DNA of 64,000 bases, from contig CM075346.1 of the NCBI GenBank assembly GCA_037693485.1, forward strand, positions 101,476,501-101,540,500, given 5' to 3'. The notes under the pieces are model-generated. The model was not told where the DNA came from, did no database searches, and worked only from the letters and a program-made list of their open reading frames with translations. A program made the translations under genes and the position numbers. Each line of letters opens with the position of its first letter. Positions within the stretch are counted from its first letter, which is position 1. This DNA comes from Kitagawia praeruptora (taxonomy: Eukaryota > Streptophyta > Magnoliopsida > Apiales > Apiaceae). Positions 1 to 11,162 of the stretch are shown piece by piece.

Positions 1-519
1 CTGCATTTTCGGTTGAGTTATTGTTGAGTCTTATTTCGAGTCCAGTAGATTGTGTCTAGTCAAGTAGTTTCGTTTCTGCATTTTGTCAAAATTACTGCGT
101 CTTGTTCTAAGTTTGAAGGTTCGTTTCGAATGTATTTGCAAATGAATGTATTCACCTTGGTTTTTCTGAAATTTTTAAAATATTTTTGTGAATAAAATCA
201 AATTTTAGAGTAATTTAAGAATTTTTAGAATAATGTAGAAATTAGATTTAATTCGAATTTAGGAGTTCTAATTTGTAGAATAATTCTAGAATAATTATTT
301 TTTAGAATAATTTAGTTTTAATTAGTTTAATTAGTAATTAATTAATTAGTAAAATCCAATTTTGAATTTTCAAAACCCAAATCATTTTTGTTCGATTAAA
401 TTAAAAATTAAGTGTTTGCGAAAATATTAGTCCCTGAGGAACGAATCAATAAATACTTCAACGAAACGAATTGTGCGCTTGCGATTCAATTATTTAAATA
501 ATTATTTATAGCACATCAG
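1..519 (+). repeat. Possible 3' end of an LTR nested in element A
   Basis: This is AT-rich sequence without coding potential. It ends with a block resembling the R/U5 end of plant LTRs: a 'tccctgaggaac' stretch at about 429, 'gtgcgcttgcg' at about 474 and a CA at 518-519. The same signature occurs at 6011-6060, at 25550-25610 and, reversed, at 40490-40560. The open frame of the third-ORF remnant starts right after it, as if an LTR had landed in that ORF. Its 5' end lies outside the window, so the boundary and family are inferred. It could instead simply be 5' leader of the ORF. Confidence 0.3.
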
Positions 520-534
520 TATGCTAGGGTAGTT

Positions 535-1167
535 GTGCCTTTTAGAGAACCTAATGATGTTGTTGTCATTGGTATGCCTGTGAATGCTCATGTATTGCCT
601 GTGAATGCTCCTGTCTTGCCTGTTAGTGCTCCTTTTAATGCTCCTGTGAATGCTCCTGTTAATGTTGTTGCTCCTGCTATGCCAGTTGTATCTGCTCCTG
701 TTAATGTGCCTGTTGTGAAGGCTTCTGTGCCTCTTGCTAATTCTTCTTCCAATCATCATGCTCAATTGTTTGCATCATTTACTGTCTTGGTTAAGCTGTC
801 ATCTCAAGTTGATGAACTTGACTCTGAGTTCAAGAAATTGAAAGCTCAGTTTGATAGTTTAAGTGAGAAGTATACTCAGTTGTTCGAAAAGATGGACATT
901 TTGAAGACAGTGTTGGGTACTGTGATGAGGAGAGTTACAGTTCTTGAGAATAATCTCTCACAAGTTGTTCAGTTTCAGATTCAGATGAACTCTCCTCCTC
1001 CACAGACTAATATTGTTGTTATTAAGTCTATTGACACTGACATTGAGGATGTTGTTGCAAAAGAAAATGAGGATGGGAAAGGGAATGATCCAGGACTTGA
1101 TGTTGAGATTAGTGATGCTATGATAGATGTTGTGGTCAACTCTGATTCTTACAATCAAGTTGATTGA
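535..1167 (+). CDS. Third-ORF ('env-like') remnant of element A
   Basis: A 210-residue reading frame ends in TGA at 1165-1167 and is open back to a TAA at 499-501. The first in-frame ATG is at 571, so the true start is probably missing and the frame is truncated at its 5' end. Residues 12-65 form a low-complexity Pro/Val/Ala/Asn region with repeated P-V-N-A-P units. Residues about 85-145 have heptad spacing typical of a coiled coil, and the C-terminal third is acidic. There is no signal peptide or membrane segment, so 'envelope' describes position only. No enzymatic motif is visible. It lies where Sireviruses carry their extra ORF, upstream of the purine tracts and 3' LTR. The function is unknown, and it may be only the C-terminal piece of a longer protein. 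Confidence 0.5.
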   Translation: MPFREPNDVVVIGMPVNAHVLPVNAPVLPVSAPFNAPVNAPVNVVAPAMPVVSAPVNVPVVKASVPLANSSSNHHAQLFASFTVLVKLSSQVDELDSEFKKLKAQFDSLSEKYTQLFEKMDILKTVLGTVMRRVTVLENNLSQVVQFQIQMNSPPPQTNIVVIKSIDTDIEDVVAKENEDGKGNDPGLDVEISDAMIDVVVNSDSYNQVD

Positions 1168-3190
1168 ATTGTTTGTTTTATGACTATGTTTCATGCTTGA
1201 TAACTTTTGCTTATATTTGCACTATCTGTTAAGTGCTTATCTAATCAAGCTTTTATCTAAGTTATTTATGTATGTTGATGGGTGCCATTACCAAAATGGT
1301 TATGATGTAGTTCCTTGTTCTAGTTTAATGAATGAATGATGTACTCTGCTTTTGTTATTAAAGATTGTATGCCTTTACAGTTGTATATCAATTCATTATG
1401 TATAAGCATTGCACAAACTATGACACTTGGACCTCACATACTACTAATTCCATGGACTGCTTGAATTCCCTTAAAGAATTCTTGATCTGAACCCAGGATG
1501 AACCAGTCACTTCTTAGAAAGCATACATTTTGGATTTTTGTTTATCTTACTAACCTTGCAGACTTATATTAAGTGTATCCTAAGCTTAATGTGATATTTC
1601 CTAAGGTTGGGTGAGATGCCAGATGATGCCAGTCTCATGACTCACATTGGTTGAGCAAAATGAGACTGCTGATGGCTTAAGATACTTGTAAAAGAACCAT
1701 TACTAACTTGGTTTTCTTTGTTTGTTTTGCAGGTACTCCCCTCCCTAGGGGTGGCTAAGTGATGTCAAAATTTTCTTCCACAATCATTCTGACTGCTCTC
1801 TGATTAAATTCTTAGACTGATATCCATTATAATCTCCTTATGATAAATACTGACTATATTATTTTGGTTATCTGTTTTGCAGGTCCCCCTCTTGAAACAG
1901 GGGTGGCTAAATTATGTTGATATACAAAACTTCACTGACATGATTAAGCTATGATTTAATATATCACTCAGCTGATAGCCAAATATTTGCTAAAACTTCT
2001 TAAATGAAGTCCTTTAGCCAATATGACCACTTTAATTATCTTATCTTTGATAAGATCTACACTACACTTGACCTTAGCTTTCTGTGTCTTAGTGGTGGTT
2101 TGCAGTTTTATTGCTTGGAAATGCCTTGGATTTGAGCATGCCTTGGTCATGGCTCTCCACTGCACTAGAGCACTGTTTGTACTTTCTATCTTTTTGCACT
2201 TTAAATTTCTATTATTCTTTATGAAAGTTACTAACAGTTTGCCTTGTAGTGAGCAATGATGAGCTTTTTTTGAGCTCAGCCCTTCCCCTCCCCTCACAGT
2301 TTGCATGATCCAGTCACACACTCAATAAATTTCCTTAAGTGACTTACAATGTTTGGTTCTAATGATAATCTCCTTGCAGGATATACCCAGTGACCAGCCT
2401 CAGTCAACTAGCTCCAAGTTTTCAATGCATATTCTTTGAATTTAAATTTTGTAATATTCAGTTGTAGAATTACTTTAACATTTGGTGCAGGTTTATTTTT
2501 GTATGGTTGTAAAACTATACACTCGGGGTTGTTAAGTGGTTATGGTTTGTGATTTTATGCTCTTAGATCCTAATGCTATACATTGCTTATATATCAAAAA
2601 ACAGGATTCCTAAGTTGCAAAATTAGTTTGTTCTTAAAATGCCTTTTAATCGTGATTCATACTATTAACTGATTAAATCTGAAAATCACGATCATATTCT
2701 CTAACAAATTCGATTCAATTTTTGCAGAAATATAAGGACAAAAGCATATGGAGTTTTCGAATTATGCTCTAAATTCGAATATACTATCTTCCATTCGAAA
2801 CTCTTATCTCACTCTATTTTTAATTGTTACAAGCTATCTTGCAAAAATGTCTTTTCTAACAATTTAAAATATATTTGCAGAAAAATTTGATCTTTTAAGA
2901 TCATATATTTCTCCCAGGGTCCACACTCACAAATGGAAGATTGATACATGACCTATGAATTTTACAAGACAAAGTCAACAAGCTATATTATTTTTCTTGT
3001 AAATTTGGGAGATAATTTATGTATTTGTAGGCTAGACTTAACAAATATGTAATTAATTTAAAAACTAGTCCCTTATGTGAAGATTTTGGTAGTTTGACTG
3101 GTTTGGAGTGATAAGGAGTGGGTGGAAATTATTTGTAATAATTAGCTTTTTCTAATTCTCCCTCGTAATTTCCTCGATATTAATTTCACT
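1168..3190 (+). other. 3' noncoding region of element A
   Basis: No supported gene is seen. Two related blocks, at 1724-1762 and 1873-1910, share 'tttgcaggt', a C-run, and 'ggggtggctaa', and look like a diverged tandem pair of about 150 bp. Short ORFs such as 1968-2321 and 2023-2259 overlap on opposite strands, lack recognisable domains and are treated as chance. Confidence 0.4.
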
Positions 3191-3205
3191 TTTTGGCATT
3201 ATGTC

Positions 3206-3579
3206 AAAAAGGGGAAGAGAATATTCTAAATGGAAGTTCAAGGGGAAGAGAATATAAATCTCTAGGAGAAGAGAATATTAGAATGAAAATTACTGTGTGC
3301 TCGTACTAACCTATTTTTTGCAGAAAAGACGAAGTTGGAATTTTGTGATAAGTACCGACACTTATCACATGGGGTAAAATTCTAACTCAAACTCATATGT
3401 GCCTATGTATGTGATTCTATGTTTGCGTGCTTGAATGTTTGTATGTGATGGTGTGCATATATTTAGGGGAAGTAACCCCAATTTTTATTTTGTATCATGC
3501 ATACACTTAGGGGAAGTAGATCGCACACACTTATTTAATTTTCATGATTAGTTTTGACAAATACCAAAAAGGGGAAGAT
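3206..3579 (+). promoter_or_regulatory. Multiple polypurine tracts upstream of 3' LTR, element A
   Basis: Five 'ggggaag' tracts occur at about 3209, 3241, 3467, 3508 and 3571. The last one, in the context 'aaaaaggggaagat', directly abuts the LTR start at 3580 and is the expected plus-strand primer. Multiple purine tracts before the 3' LTR are, to my knowledge, a described trait of Sireviruses. Confidence 0.7.
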
Positions 3580-4675
3580 TGACAGGGTCAGTGCTTTCGC
3601 TCTTAGGTTTTGGAATTTGTCAAAATAAAAGTGAAAATTAAATTAGATTTAGGATTCCACTTAGAATCCTCCCCACGAGACAACATTTTCCGGTATCAAG
3701 TCAAACTGGTCAAACCTAAGCCAAAATCGTTTTCCGACATATTTTCGACATCCACTTAGGATGAGAATATCATGATAAATAGTGTTTTATATCCTAGGTT
3801 ATTTTTGTCAAAAGATTTAGGCATCGGTTAAAGGCTCGAATATCGAGAATTTTCAAACATTGCTTTTACGAACCAAAATTGCCCAAATTATTTAAAAGTG
3901 TGTTGTTATTAAATGTTTTACTCTCAAATATTCTTGATATATTTGTTTAATATTTATATTTAGTTTGCCTTGCCATGCCAAAAGACCCTAAATCGATTTT
4001 ATTCCGAAAAACCCGTAAATCCTTAATTATCCGGATAAAATCCTTTTAAATTCAAACTTAAATATTCCGTGGACCTCATAGTCATTATTTTATAAGGAAT
4101 CTTATGTTTGAATATTTCTCAAATCAAAACTTTTGTCTAAGTTGTCGGTAAAGACAAATGAATTTTTCGGTCGCTTCGGAAGGCCATTTTAACGTCCTAA
4201 AAATTCGTAAAAATACTTCCACATATCATTTTCAGTTGAAACCTTGGATATGTCCTTAGTTTCTCCATAGGACATTTTAGAATAAGTTTCGGAAATTTTG
4301 GATGACTTTCTTCCAAGACCCCTTAAATCTATACGTAATTGATTTAATGGTCGCTTAAAAGTCATAGAAGGTCAACTCATTTCAAGGTGAAATTTTGACC
4401 ATAATCCTCTGGGCACATTTCTAGGGGATTTCCAAAATTTCATAATTTTTCAATGATTTTTCGATTTATTGCGATTAAACCCATTTCGGCTTGTCGGTAC
4501 GCGCATTTTTCGAATTTTGTGCATTCCATAAATGGTAAAACCGTGTGGGCACATTCTCCCATGCATTTTTGAATTGTTGCACAGCTGCTAGGACATAAGG
4601 AATGTTCCCCCACACCCTCCTTGGTTTTTGTGCATTTATTCCATTTATTTTAAACCAAAAACCCTACTAAACTTT

Positions 4676-4684
4676 CTATATATA
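4676..4684 (+). promoter_or_regulatory. TATA box of element A LTR
   Basis: CTATATATA is followed by a C/T-rich stretch and transcribed-leader-like sequence. It is the best TATA candidate in this LTR and lies about 1.1 kb from the LTR start. A start site about 30 bp downstream is inferred. Confidence 0.5.
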
Positions 4685-5789
4685 CCCCCACTTCCTCTCA
4701 TTTTTGTGCAAGCCTCCAAGAGCCTAAAAGAGCTGAAGAAGCACTCCTAGAAACACTCTCTCCTATGCATAAAAACATCAAAAACGTTTCTTGAGTGCTA
4801 GCCCATTTTATTTCATAGTTTTGCTCCATTTTGACTAGTTTTCTTCATCTATTCTTGCTCTCTTCAACACACCTTTGTTCACCAATATTTTTGTGGTCTT
4901 TGGACCTTGTTTTCACAGTTTCTTGGTGACCTTTTAAGCCTCTAAAAGTCGGCCCCCAAGCCCATATTCCGGCCATTTTCCGGCGACTATTTTGGTGTGT
5001 TTTTGGCTTCGTAGATAGCTTTTTCTCTTGTTTTCTTTTTAGATCTCAAGGGTTATAAGTTGGTTTCATATTGTTATATATATTTATATATATAACCGAA
5101 TATATAGCTTGTATATTGTGCTTGCTTGCTCATTTCTTTCATATACTAGCTTATATTCATTAATCCTTGCACTTTGTCACTTACATACACTTGTTCTTGA
5201 AGTTTATTCGTGTAGTGTATATTTGTGCGAGTTGTAAGTTGATTCAAGAAGCATTTAAAAGATTATCCAAAGCTTCTTGGTAGGTCCTTGATAACCCACT
5301 TATTTTGGGTGAAGACAAGGCCATTTAACCATCTTTTGGTTTTGGTTTACAAAGTTACAATCTTGTTTACCTTAAGTGATTTAAACTTGATTTTTATAAG
5401 TAACCAAAAGTTAAGGTTTTAATTTGTTCTTGTTCATCCTAGTCCTTGATCTTTAACTTGCTTTAATTATTTTACAAGGGACATAAAGGAACAAGACCAA
5501 GTGAACTTGTATTTCTACAAGTTGCACCATTCGGCCCCTTTTCTTGTACCATTCGGCCGAAGCCTTTTTTAAGGCTCTTTATTTTTGTTTCTTGCTTGTT
5601 TGCTTGCTTGTTTGTTTGCTTGCTTGTGTGCTCTTACGTGTTTAATTTCTCGCACTAATTTTAACGCATAATAGCGGCCCTCGTTTTATCCTATAGATAA
5701 GCGAGTTACGTTTCCATACGTGTGAGTTGTGTTGTGATTAATTGTTGTGTGCTTGCATTCACGTTTAATTTATTGTCTTGCATATTTTT

Positions 5790-5888
5790 ATTTGGTCCTC
5801 GCACTTGCGAGTTTAATATTTTTCTTTCGGTCCCCGCACTTGCGAGTTGAACATTTTTCTTTGGTCCTTGCACTTTCAAGTTGAATAT
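5790..5888 (+). repeat. Three tandem about 35-bp units in element A LTR
   Basis: Three consecutive copies contain 'ggtcc', a 'cgcac' block, 'ttgcgagtt' and an AT-rich tail, starting near 5793, 5829 and 5863 (periods 36 and 34). The third copy is the most diverged. Confidence 0.6.
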
Positions 5889-6730
5889 ATTATTATATAT
5901 ATAAATTAACCACCACTTGCACACACCACTAAAGCACGTAGTTTTTCGGTTTGGCGACGCGAAGAGTTCGACTTTAATTAATAACGAATCAATTATTTTA
6001 ACGCGTAATAGCGTCCCTGTGGCTAGTACCGTAACATACGAGTTTTGCGCGGACTTATTATATCTCTCTCTTATATCGGTTGTTGGTTAGACTTGTATTC
6101 TAATCTTTGCAGTGAGGTGAAGTGAAGTGAGGTGACTCTTGTTCTAAGATCCAAGTCTTAGGTGCACTAACGGGGAGTTAGTGGCCTTCGCACCGTGAAG
6201 AAAAGGGAAGACCCAAGACCTAAGACCTAAGATCCAAGACCGGCAAAGTTGTAGAAGTACATAGTCTTGTAAAAGGGTTGCTACAAGTCTTTGAGGAGGT
6301 AATGGGGAGTTACGCTCCAAGATAATTCTTGTAGTGGGTATTTGCTATTTATTTTGAGGAGGATACGCGTGTGTATTGCTCCAAGATAAATAAATAGTGG
6401 TTTAGGAGTTGTAAAGGCTTCTCCGCCTACTATAAAGGAGTTTCTTTATAGTGGAAGAAATCTCGAGTCCGGGGAGGAGCTCGGGGACTGGAGTAGGGGT
6501 GTTCGAATCCATTAGGGGTTGCGGGCATCGCGAACCAGGATAAAATCGACCGTGTGCTACTCTCTTTTCTTTCGCTCTTTATTTTTAGCACTTTAATTAC
6601 TTGTTTTCAAGTAACAAAGTTTAAAAAGACGAAAAAAATTTCAAAAGCCAAGCTCTAAATTTTTAAAAGGTGATAAGCTATTCAACTCCCCCCCCTTCTA
6701 GCTTATCTAACCCATATACGGGACCTATCA

Positions 6731-7440
6731 GGGCTGAGTAAAAAACCGAATTGAAATCGAAACCGAACCGAAAAAATCGAAACTGAAACCGATCCGATGG
6801 TTATGGTTTTTATTTTATAAAAACCGAGACTTTCGGTTCCGGTTATAAGTTAAAACCGAACCGACTAAAACTGAAACCGAATTGATTATTAAAATAAATA
6901 AATATATAATTTTAATTTATATAATTTATACATATTAAGTTATCTATCATTGTATTATCTACTGACTAAGACTTGATAAGTTGATAGTATTCAGCCCATT
7001 ATCAATATTTAGTTAAGGAACTATGAGATTCAATTATGGGCAAAAAAATGCCCATATTCACGTATGCACTTTTACATTCAAACATTTTTCTATATTTGTT
7101 AATAATATAATTATATTAAAATTTTGAAACCCAAACAAATAATAATTAATTAGCATATTTATAAATTTTAAAAGATTGCACTACATAAATCTTATGCTAA
7201 TTTAAGAACTCCAGAAAATAGAATCCTAAAATTGACCTTAGACAGCTTCTTTAATACACATCTGATCCTTAGATACCATTTGCATCTAAATTCTAATACA
7301 ATTATTATGTTATGTATACAATTTTGGTTATGAGTTGACATAATTGAATTATCAGTTATATGAATGACTTATCACTTATAACTCATAAAACTTTTAAAAA
7401 AAATACATAAGTTTTCAGATTTGAGGGTGAGCGACGGCGG
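6731..7440. repeat. AT-rich repeat starting with ACCGAA iterations
   Basis: The first 140 bp are built of 'aaccgaa'-type iterations, as in the subterminal parts of many plant hAT-like elements. I could not find a matching right terminus, so this may be one end of a truncated hAT-type element. The rest is AT-rich without coding potential. Confidence 0.3.
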
Positions 7441-7499
7441 CTTCTCGCCCCTTAGTCGCTCCGCCCCTGAAGATAAAGATGGTCTGTTTTTTTTGTTCA

Positions 7500-7760
7500 T
7501 TATGAACCCCCCCCCCCTATACTTGCCTCCTTTGAATTATGCTGGTTAATTCTCCAAGCTCCATCAAAGAAGCAAATGAAGTCCGAGATTGAGAACTAGT
7601 AGTCAATTAAGTTTCTTCTCGACCATTTGTCAAGCATGTTGAGCGATTGCCAAGGGTAGCAGCTCCATAAATTTTCTTGACCTGTGGGTACCAAATTTGC
7701 TGCTACATTCCATCTGTAGGCTCTATTCTTGATGATGAAAGCTAGGTTTGAGTATGTAAT
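7500..7760 (-). pseudogene. LINE ORF2 C-terminal fragment, distal part
   Basis: This continues on the minus strand the reverse-transcriptase zinc-binding/RNase H region found at 16736-17230. The two parts flank the TL insertion, and the reading frame runs on across the duplicated ATTAC. The last part contains an F-D-G-A-W motif followed by a glycine-rich turn, typical of the RNase H-like domain at the end of plant LINE ORF2. The reading frame is broken by a stop after the L-I-D-Y segment and decays into a C-run near 7508. It is a non-functional remnant. Confidence 0.55.
7756..7760. other. Target-site duplication of TL, left copy (GTAAT)
   Basis: GTAAT lies immediately before the TGTTGG left terminus. 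The same five bases follow the CCAACA right terminus at 16736-16740. Confidence 0.85.
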
Positions 7761-8123
7761 TGTTGGAACCAGATTTCTGCCAAGCCTTCCTTCGACCGGA
7801 CCTGCAAGATAAGAATGCGAGGGCGGTGCCCCCGATTCACCTCCGGTGTGAGAATGAGTTAATCTGGTTTGATAAAGTAATATTGAACGTAGAAGGTCTG
7901 TGTGTGATGTTGTGATTGTCCTCATAGATACCCAAACCTGTTCTTTTTATTCTCTTCTCCAGGAGATCGTGGAGTCCATCACTAAGAGATGGAGATCGTG
8001 CGTTCCAGTGGCCTACAATCTATTATTGCTGAAATGGGCCTTCATCCTTATATGGCCTTGCATCGTTCGGGCCATCAGGCTTCACCTTGGGTCCAAATGA
8101 GTTAGATAGATGGGCCTCCAACA
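7761..8123 (-). repeat. 3' LTR of TL
   Basis: The terminal inverted repeat is TGTTGGA at the left end and TCCAACA at the right end. It is highly similar to 16373-16735, with scattered substitutions. The small ORFs it contains (for example within 7596-7925 and 7900-8100) recur in the second copy and are LTR shadows, not genes. Confidence 0.85.
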
Positions 8124-10178
8124 TGTCCCCGGGCTTCAATCGGGCTTTGCTAGAATGAAGGCCATCTTTTTGGGTCCATCTTCGAGAGGCTCCCTAGGAC
8201 AATCTTGGACCCTGTCCGACTCATTCGGTCAACCTCGACTACAAGATTACCTTGGGAACATAGCTGGAGGATCTGGGGCATAATCTTAGTATTTATTTAT
8301 TTTTTGCCTTGGGAATTAATTGTTTTTGTTTCGGACTTTCGGGCATAACTTTTTGTTGCCTTCGGGCTTTAATTTCAACTTATGCAGTTTAGGCTCTCTT
8401 TTGGCTTATTTTCTTCTTTGTTTTAATGCGTCTTCAACTGATTTATTTGCCTTAGCATAATTTTATTTTGCTCAATGCACCTTCGGCTTCGGCTTGCCTA
8501 TGCATCGTTCGTCTCTATTTTATGCATCTTTGGCTTTATCTTTATGCATCTTCGGTCGATTTTTTCGCCTTAGCATAATTCTGGTTTGGTTTAATGCATT
8601 TTTGGCTTTTGTTTGGCTTGGCATAATTATTTAATCATTTTATATTATGCATCTTCGGCTGAATTATTTGCCTTAACATAATTCGTTATATTCTTGTTCA
8701 TCTTTGGTCGTAACCTAGCTGTCCCCAATATTTAAGGGGTTTGCAAGTTATTAAGCTCTCATTCGGTTGGTGAAAAATATTTCCTCCTGGCCTTAATTAT
8801 GTCAAAGCAACTTAAATACTAAAGCTGCATGATTTTTTCGGCCGTAGCCTAGCTTATCATTCGTCTTCGGCCTTAGCCTAGCTTATCATTTGTCTTTGGC
8901 CTTAGCCTAGCTTATCATTCGTCTTCGGCCGTAGCCTGGCTATTGTTCATCTTCGACCGTAGCCTAGCTATTGTTCATCTTCGACCGTAGCCTAGCTATT
9001 GTTCGTCTTTGGCTGTAGCCTGGCTATTGTTCATCTTCGGCCGTAGCCTGGCTATTGTTCGTCTTAGGCTGTAGCCTAGCTATTGTTCATCTTCGGCCGT
9101 AGCCTAGCTAATCGTCAGTCTTCGGCCTTGGCCTTGCTTATTTATGCATCTTCGGACATATTTTTGCCTTAGCATATATTTTATGCGTCTTCGGCCATAT
9201 TTTCTGACCTTCGCATAATTACTTTATTTTGTGCATCTTCGGCCATAGCCTAGTTTCCCCCAGTTTTTAAGGGACTTGAGAGTAATTAAGGTCTCATTCG
9301 GTCACTAAAAAAATGTTTCCTCCAAGCCTTAATTATTTGTCAAGTGACTTAAATACTGAAACAATTATAAGGGCACATAATTATAAAGGGGGCAACTTTC
9401 ATTCGGCTTTGTATTTAATGTTTCGCCTTACAGTAATTTCTTAAATGATGCTTTTTTGGCATTTACGCATCTTCGGTATTCGGTACCTTAGCGTATTCTC
9501 CCCCATTATTTTAGGGTTGCAATGATTTAAGTAGTTATGGCAGATTGGTCCAACGCCCCTAATTAAATTATAAGGGCCTTAAATACTTAATGCTTAAAAG
9601 AACCCACGATATGGGTGTCTTACAGCTTTATTTTGCTTCGGGATATTCATTCCCCTTAGATTTTAGAGTAAGTTCCTATCTTCTTCAGGATACTCCCCTA
9701 GATAGGTACTTTGCTTAATAATTTGTTCTGTTAATGTGCTAAATCCGAATGAATGCACTTGATTCAAATAAATGCACTTCAACAAAATAACGTACTAAAT
9801 TTGAGAAAATGTACCTTTGGTCGGATCGAGGCTAGCCGCCAAGAATCCGACTGCTTTTACCCCATTCTTGATTGAGATTGCAGGAATTCCTGGTTCTAGA
9901 GGTGGGTTTGGCAAAAGAATTCTTTCCTCCGCCAATAGAAACTCCTCCAGGCGCTTCAAAGATACATTTGCATTTACAGCCACGAACATTTTGAACTTTA
10001 TATTGGAAGCTACTTTCCCATGCATAGCATCTCACAGTGTCCGTGGTAGCCAGAATTTCATTCATGAGGTCGATTCTCCTTAAGACATATGTCTACATGG
10101 GAAACATAAGAAATAGAAGCAGTGGACCAAGAAGTGAAGTAACACCAAGCTATTGGTAGAGAAGAACAAGCGCTATGG
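8124..10178 (-). other. TL 3' noncoding region
   Basis: No coding sequence is seen. It is rich in the words 'atcttcggc' and 'ttagcataatt', which recur every 30-80 bp from about 8450 to 9480. Overlapping ORFs at 9795-10083 on both strands show no known domain and are not called. Confidence 0.4.
8833..9125. repeat. 28/29-bp tandem array, about 10 copies
   Basis: Units contain 'gtagcctagcta' followed by 'tgttcatcttcg', with a period of 28-29 bp and a few substitutions per unit. It sits between the interior and the 3' LTR of TL, a place where Tat-lineage elements often carry variable tandem repeats. Confidence 0.8.
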
Positions 10179-10935
10179 TGATACGTGAAAAACAACACCT
10201 AAAGGGGGGGTGAATAGGTGTTTATGGATAACAAAGGTTATTTATGACCTATTTTAAATTTTACCAGAAACAGCTTGCTGTTCGTGATTAAGCAGTTTAC
10301 AAATGGCAAGCTGTTTGTAACTAAGATGCAGTGCAGTAAGTAATCTGCAGAAAATTAAATGTGACACAAGATATTTTAGCCAGGTTCGACCCCTAAACCC
10401 CTATGGTCTACGTCCTGGTCCCTTACCAACTTGGTAAGAGAATATATTATTGATCAATGAAATAAACCGATTACAAGATACAATAATATATCTCCCTTAA
10501 AACCTAGTTACTGAAAATGGCTTGCTGGAACACTATGTTCCATTTGAGTAACAGCTCACTTGAACTCCAAAGTCTCTCTAACAAGATTGCTCCCTTGAAC
10601 ACTGAATTCCTTGAGTCCCACTCCTTGAATTCCTTAGTTCCTTGAACAACCAGTTCTCTAGAACAATGAGTTCCCTAGAACATAAACTCCCCGATCACCA
10701 AGATCCCTTTGCCACCAATTCAGCAACTAATCAGTACAACTTGAACACCTTTACACCCAGCTGCTTACAAATAGCTTGCTGTTTGCTGTGCTGAACTAAC
10801 TCTCTAAGCAATACTTCGAAAGTATCCTTCTCTAGTCTAGTTCAACCCACCCAAAACCTTATACCAAACTTGTACAACAACTATTCAATGCAAATTGAAC
10901 AAAACAATAAATACAACTCAACCTAATGAACCCTC

Positions 10936-10938
<3 letters not shown>

Positions 10939-11018
<80 letters not shown>
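10939..11018. repeat. (AT)n microsatellite in element E LTR
   Basis: About 40 uninterrupted AT dinucleotides. The overlapping Tyr/Ile-alternating ORFs on both strands are artefacts of this repeat. Confidence 0.95.
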
Positions 11019-11021
<3 letters not shown>

Positions 11022-11149
11022 AATGTATATAAGGGTTTGAGAGGTTTAGAAAGATTTAGCAATGTAAGCTCGAAGTTATGTATAGGTTCTTGTGTTTTTG
11101 CACTCTGATTCTTCTCTTTTATGAATGCCTTAGAACTTAGCAAGAACAA

Positions 11150-11162
11150 CCTTTAAATAGGT
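11150..11162 (-). promoter_or_regulatory. TATA-like box of element E LTR
   Basis: On the minus strand this reads CCTATTTAAAGG, a plausible but imperfect TATA element, with copies of the element-specific word upstream of it. Confidence 0.3.

Larger units (their letters stand above)
1..6730 (+). mobile_element. Sirevirus-like Ty1/copia element A, 3' part
   Basis: The window opens inside this LTR retrotransposon. Visible parts are a third-ORF remnant (about 520-1167), a 2.4-kb 3' noncoding stretch with several purine tracts, and a 3.15-kb 3' LTR ending CTATCA at 6730. Order and length fit the Sirevirus (SIRE/Maximus) lineage, where an extra ORF and long noncoding DNA lie between pol and the 3' LTR. 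Gag, pol and the 5' LTR lie to the left of the window. The target duplication cannot be confirmed; the five bases after the LTR are GGGCT. Confidence 0.7.
3580..6730 (+). repeat. 3' LTR of element A
   Basis: The LTR begins TGACAG right after the polypurine tract and ends CTATCA, giving an imperfect short inverted terminal repeat (5 of 6) with the usual TG/CA ends. Its 3' end carries the C-run plus 'cttctagc' seen near the end of the other copia LTRs here. At 3151 bp it is long for copia. Inside are a TATA box, a TTGC-rich microsatellite (about 5585-5632) and a triplicated 35-bp unit (5790-5888). The partner LTR is outside the window. Confidence 0.7.

Noticed and set aside
9795..10083. Overlapping ORFs on both strands in TL
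   Set aside because: About 80 codons each, mutually overlapping, no recognisable domain.
10859..11149. Tyr/Ile-alternating ORFs on both strands
   Set aside because: They are produced by the (AT)n microsatellite and have no independent coding support.
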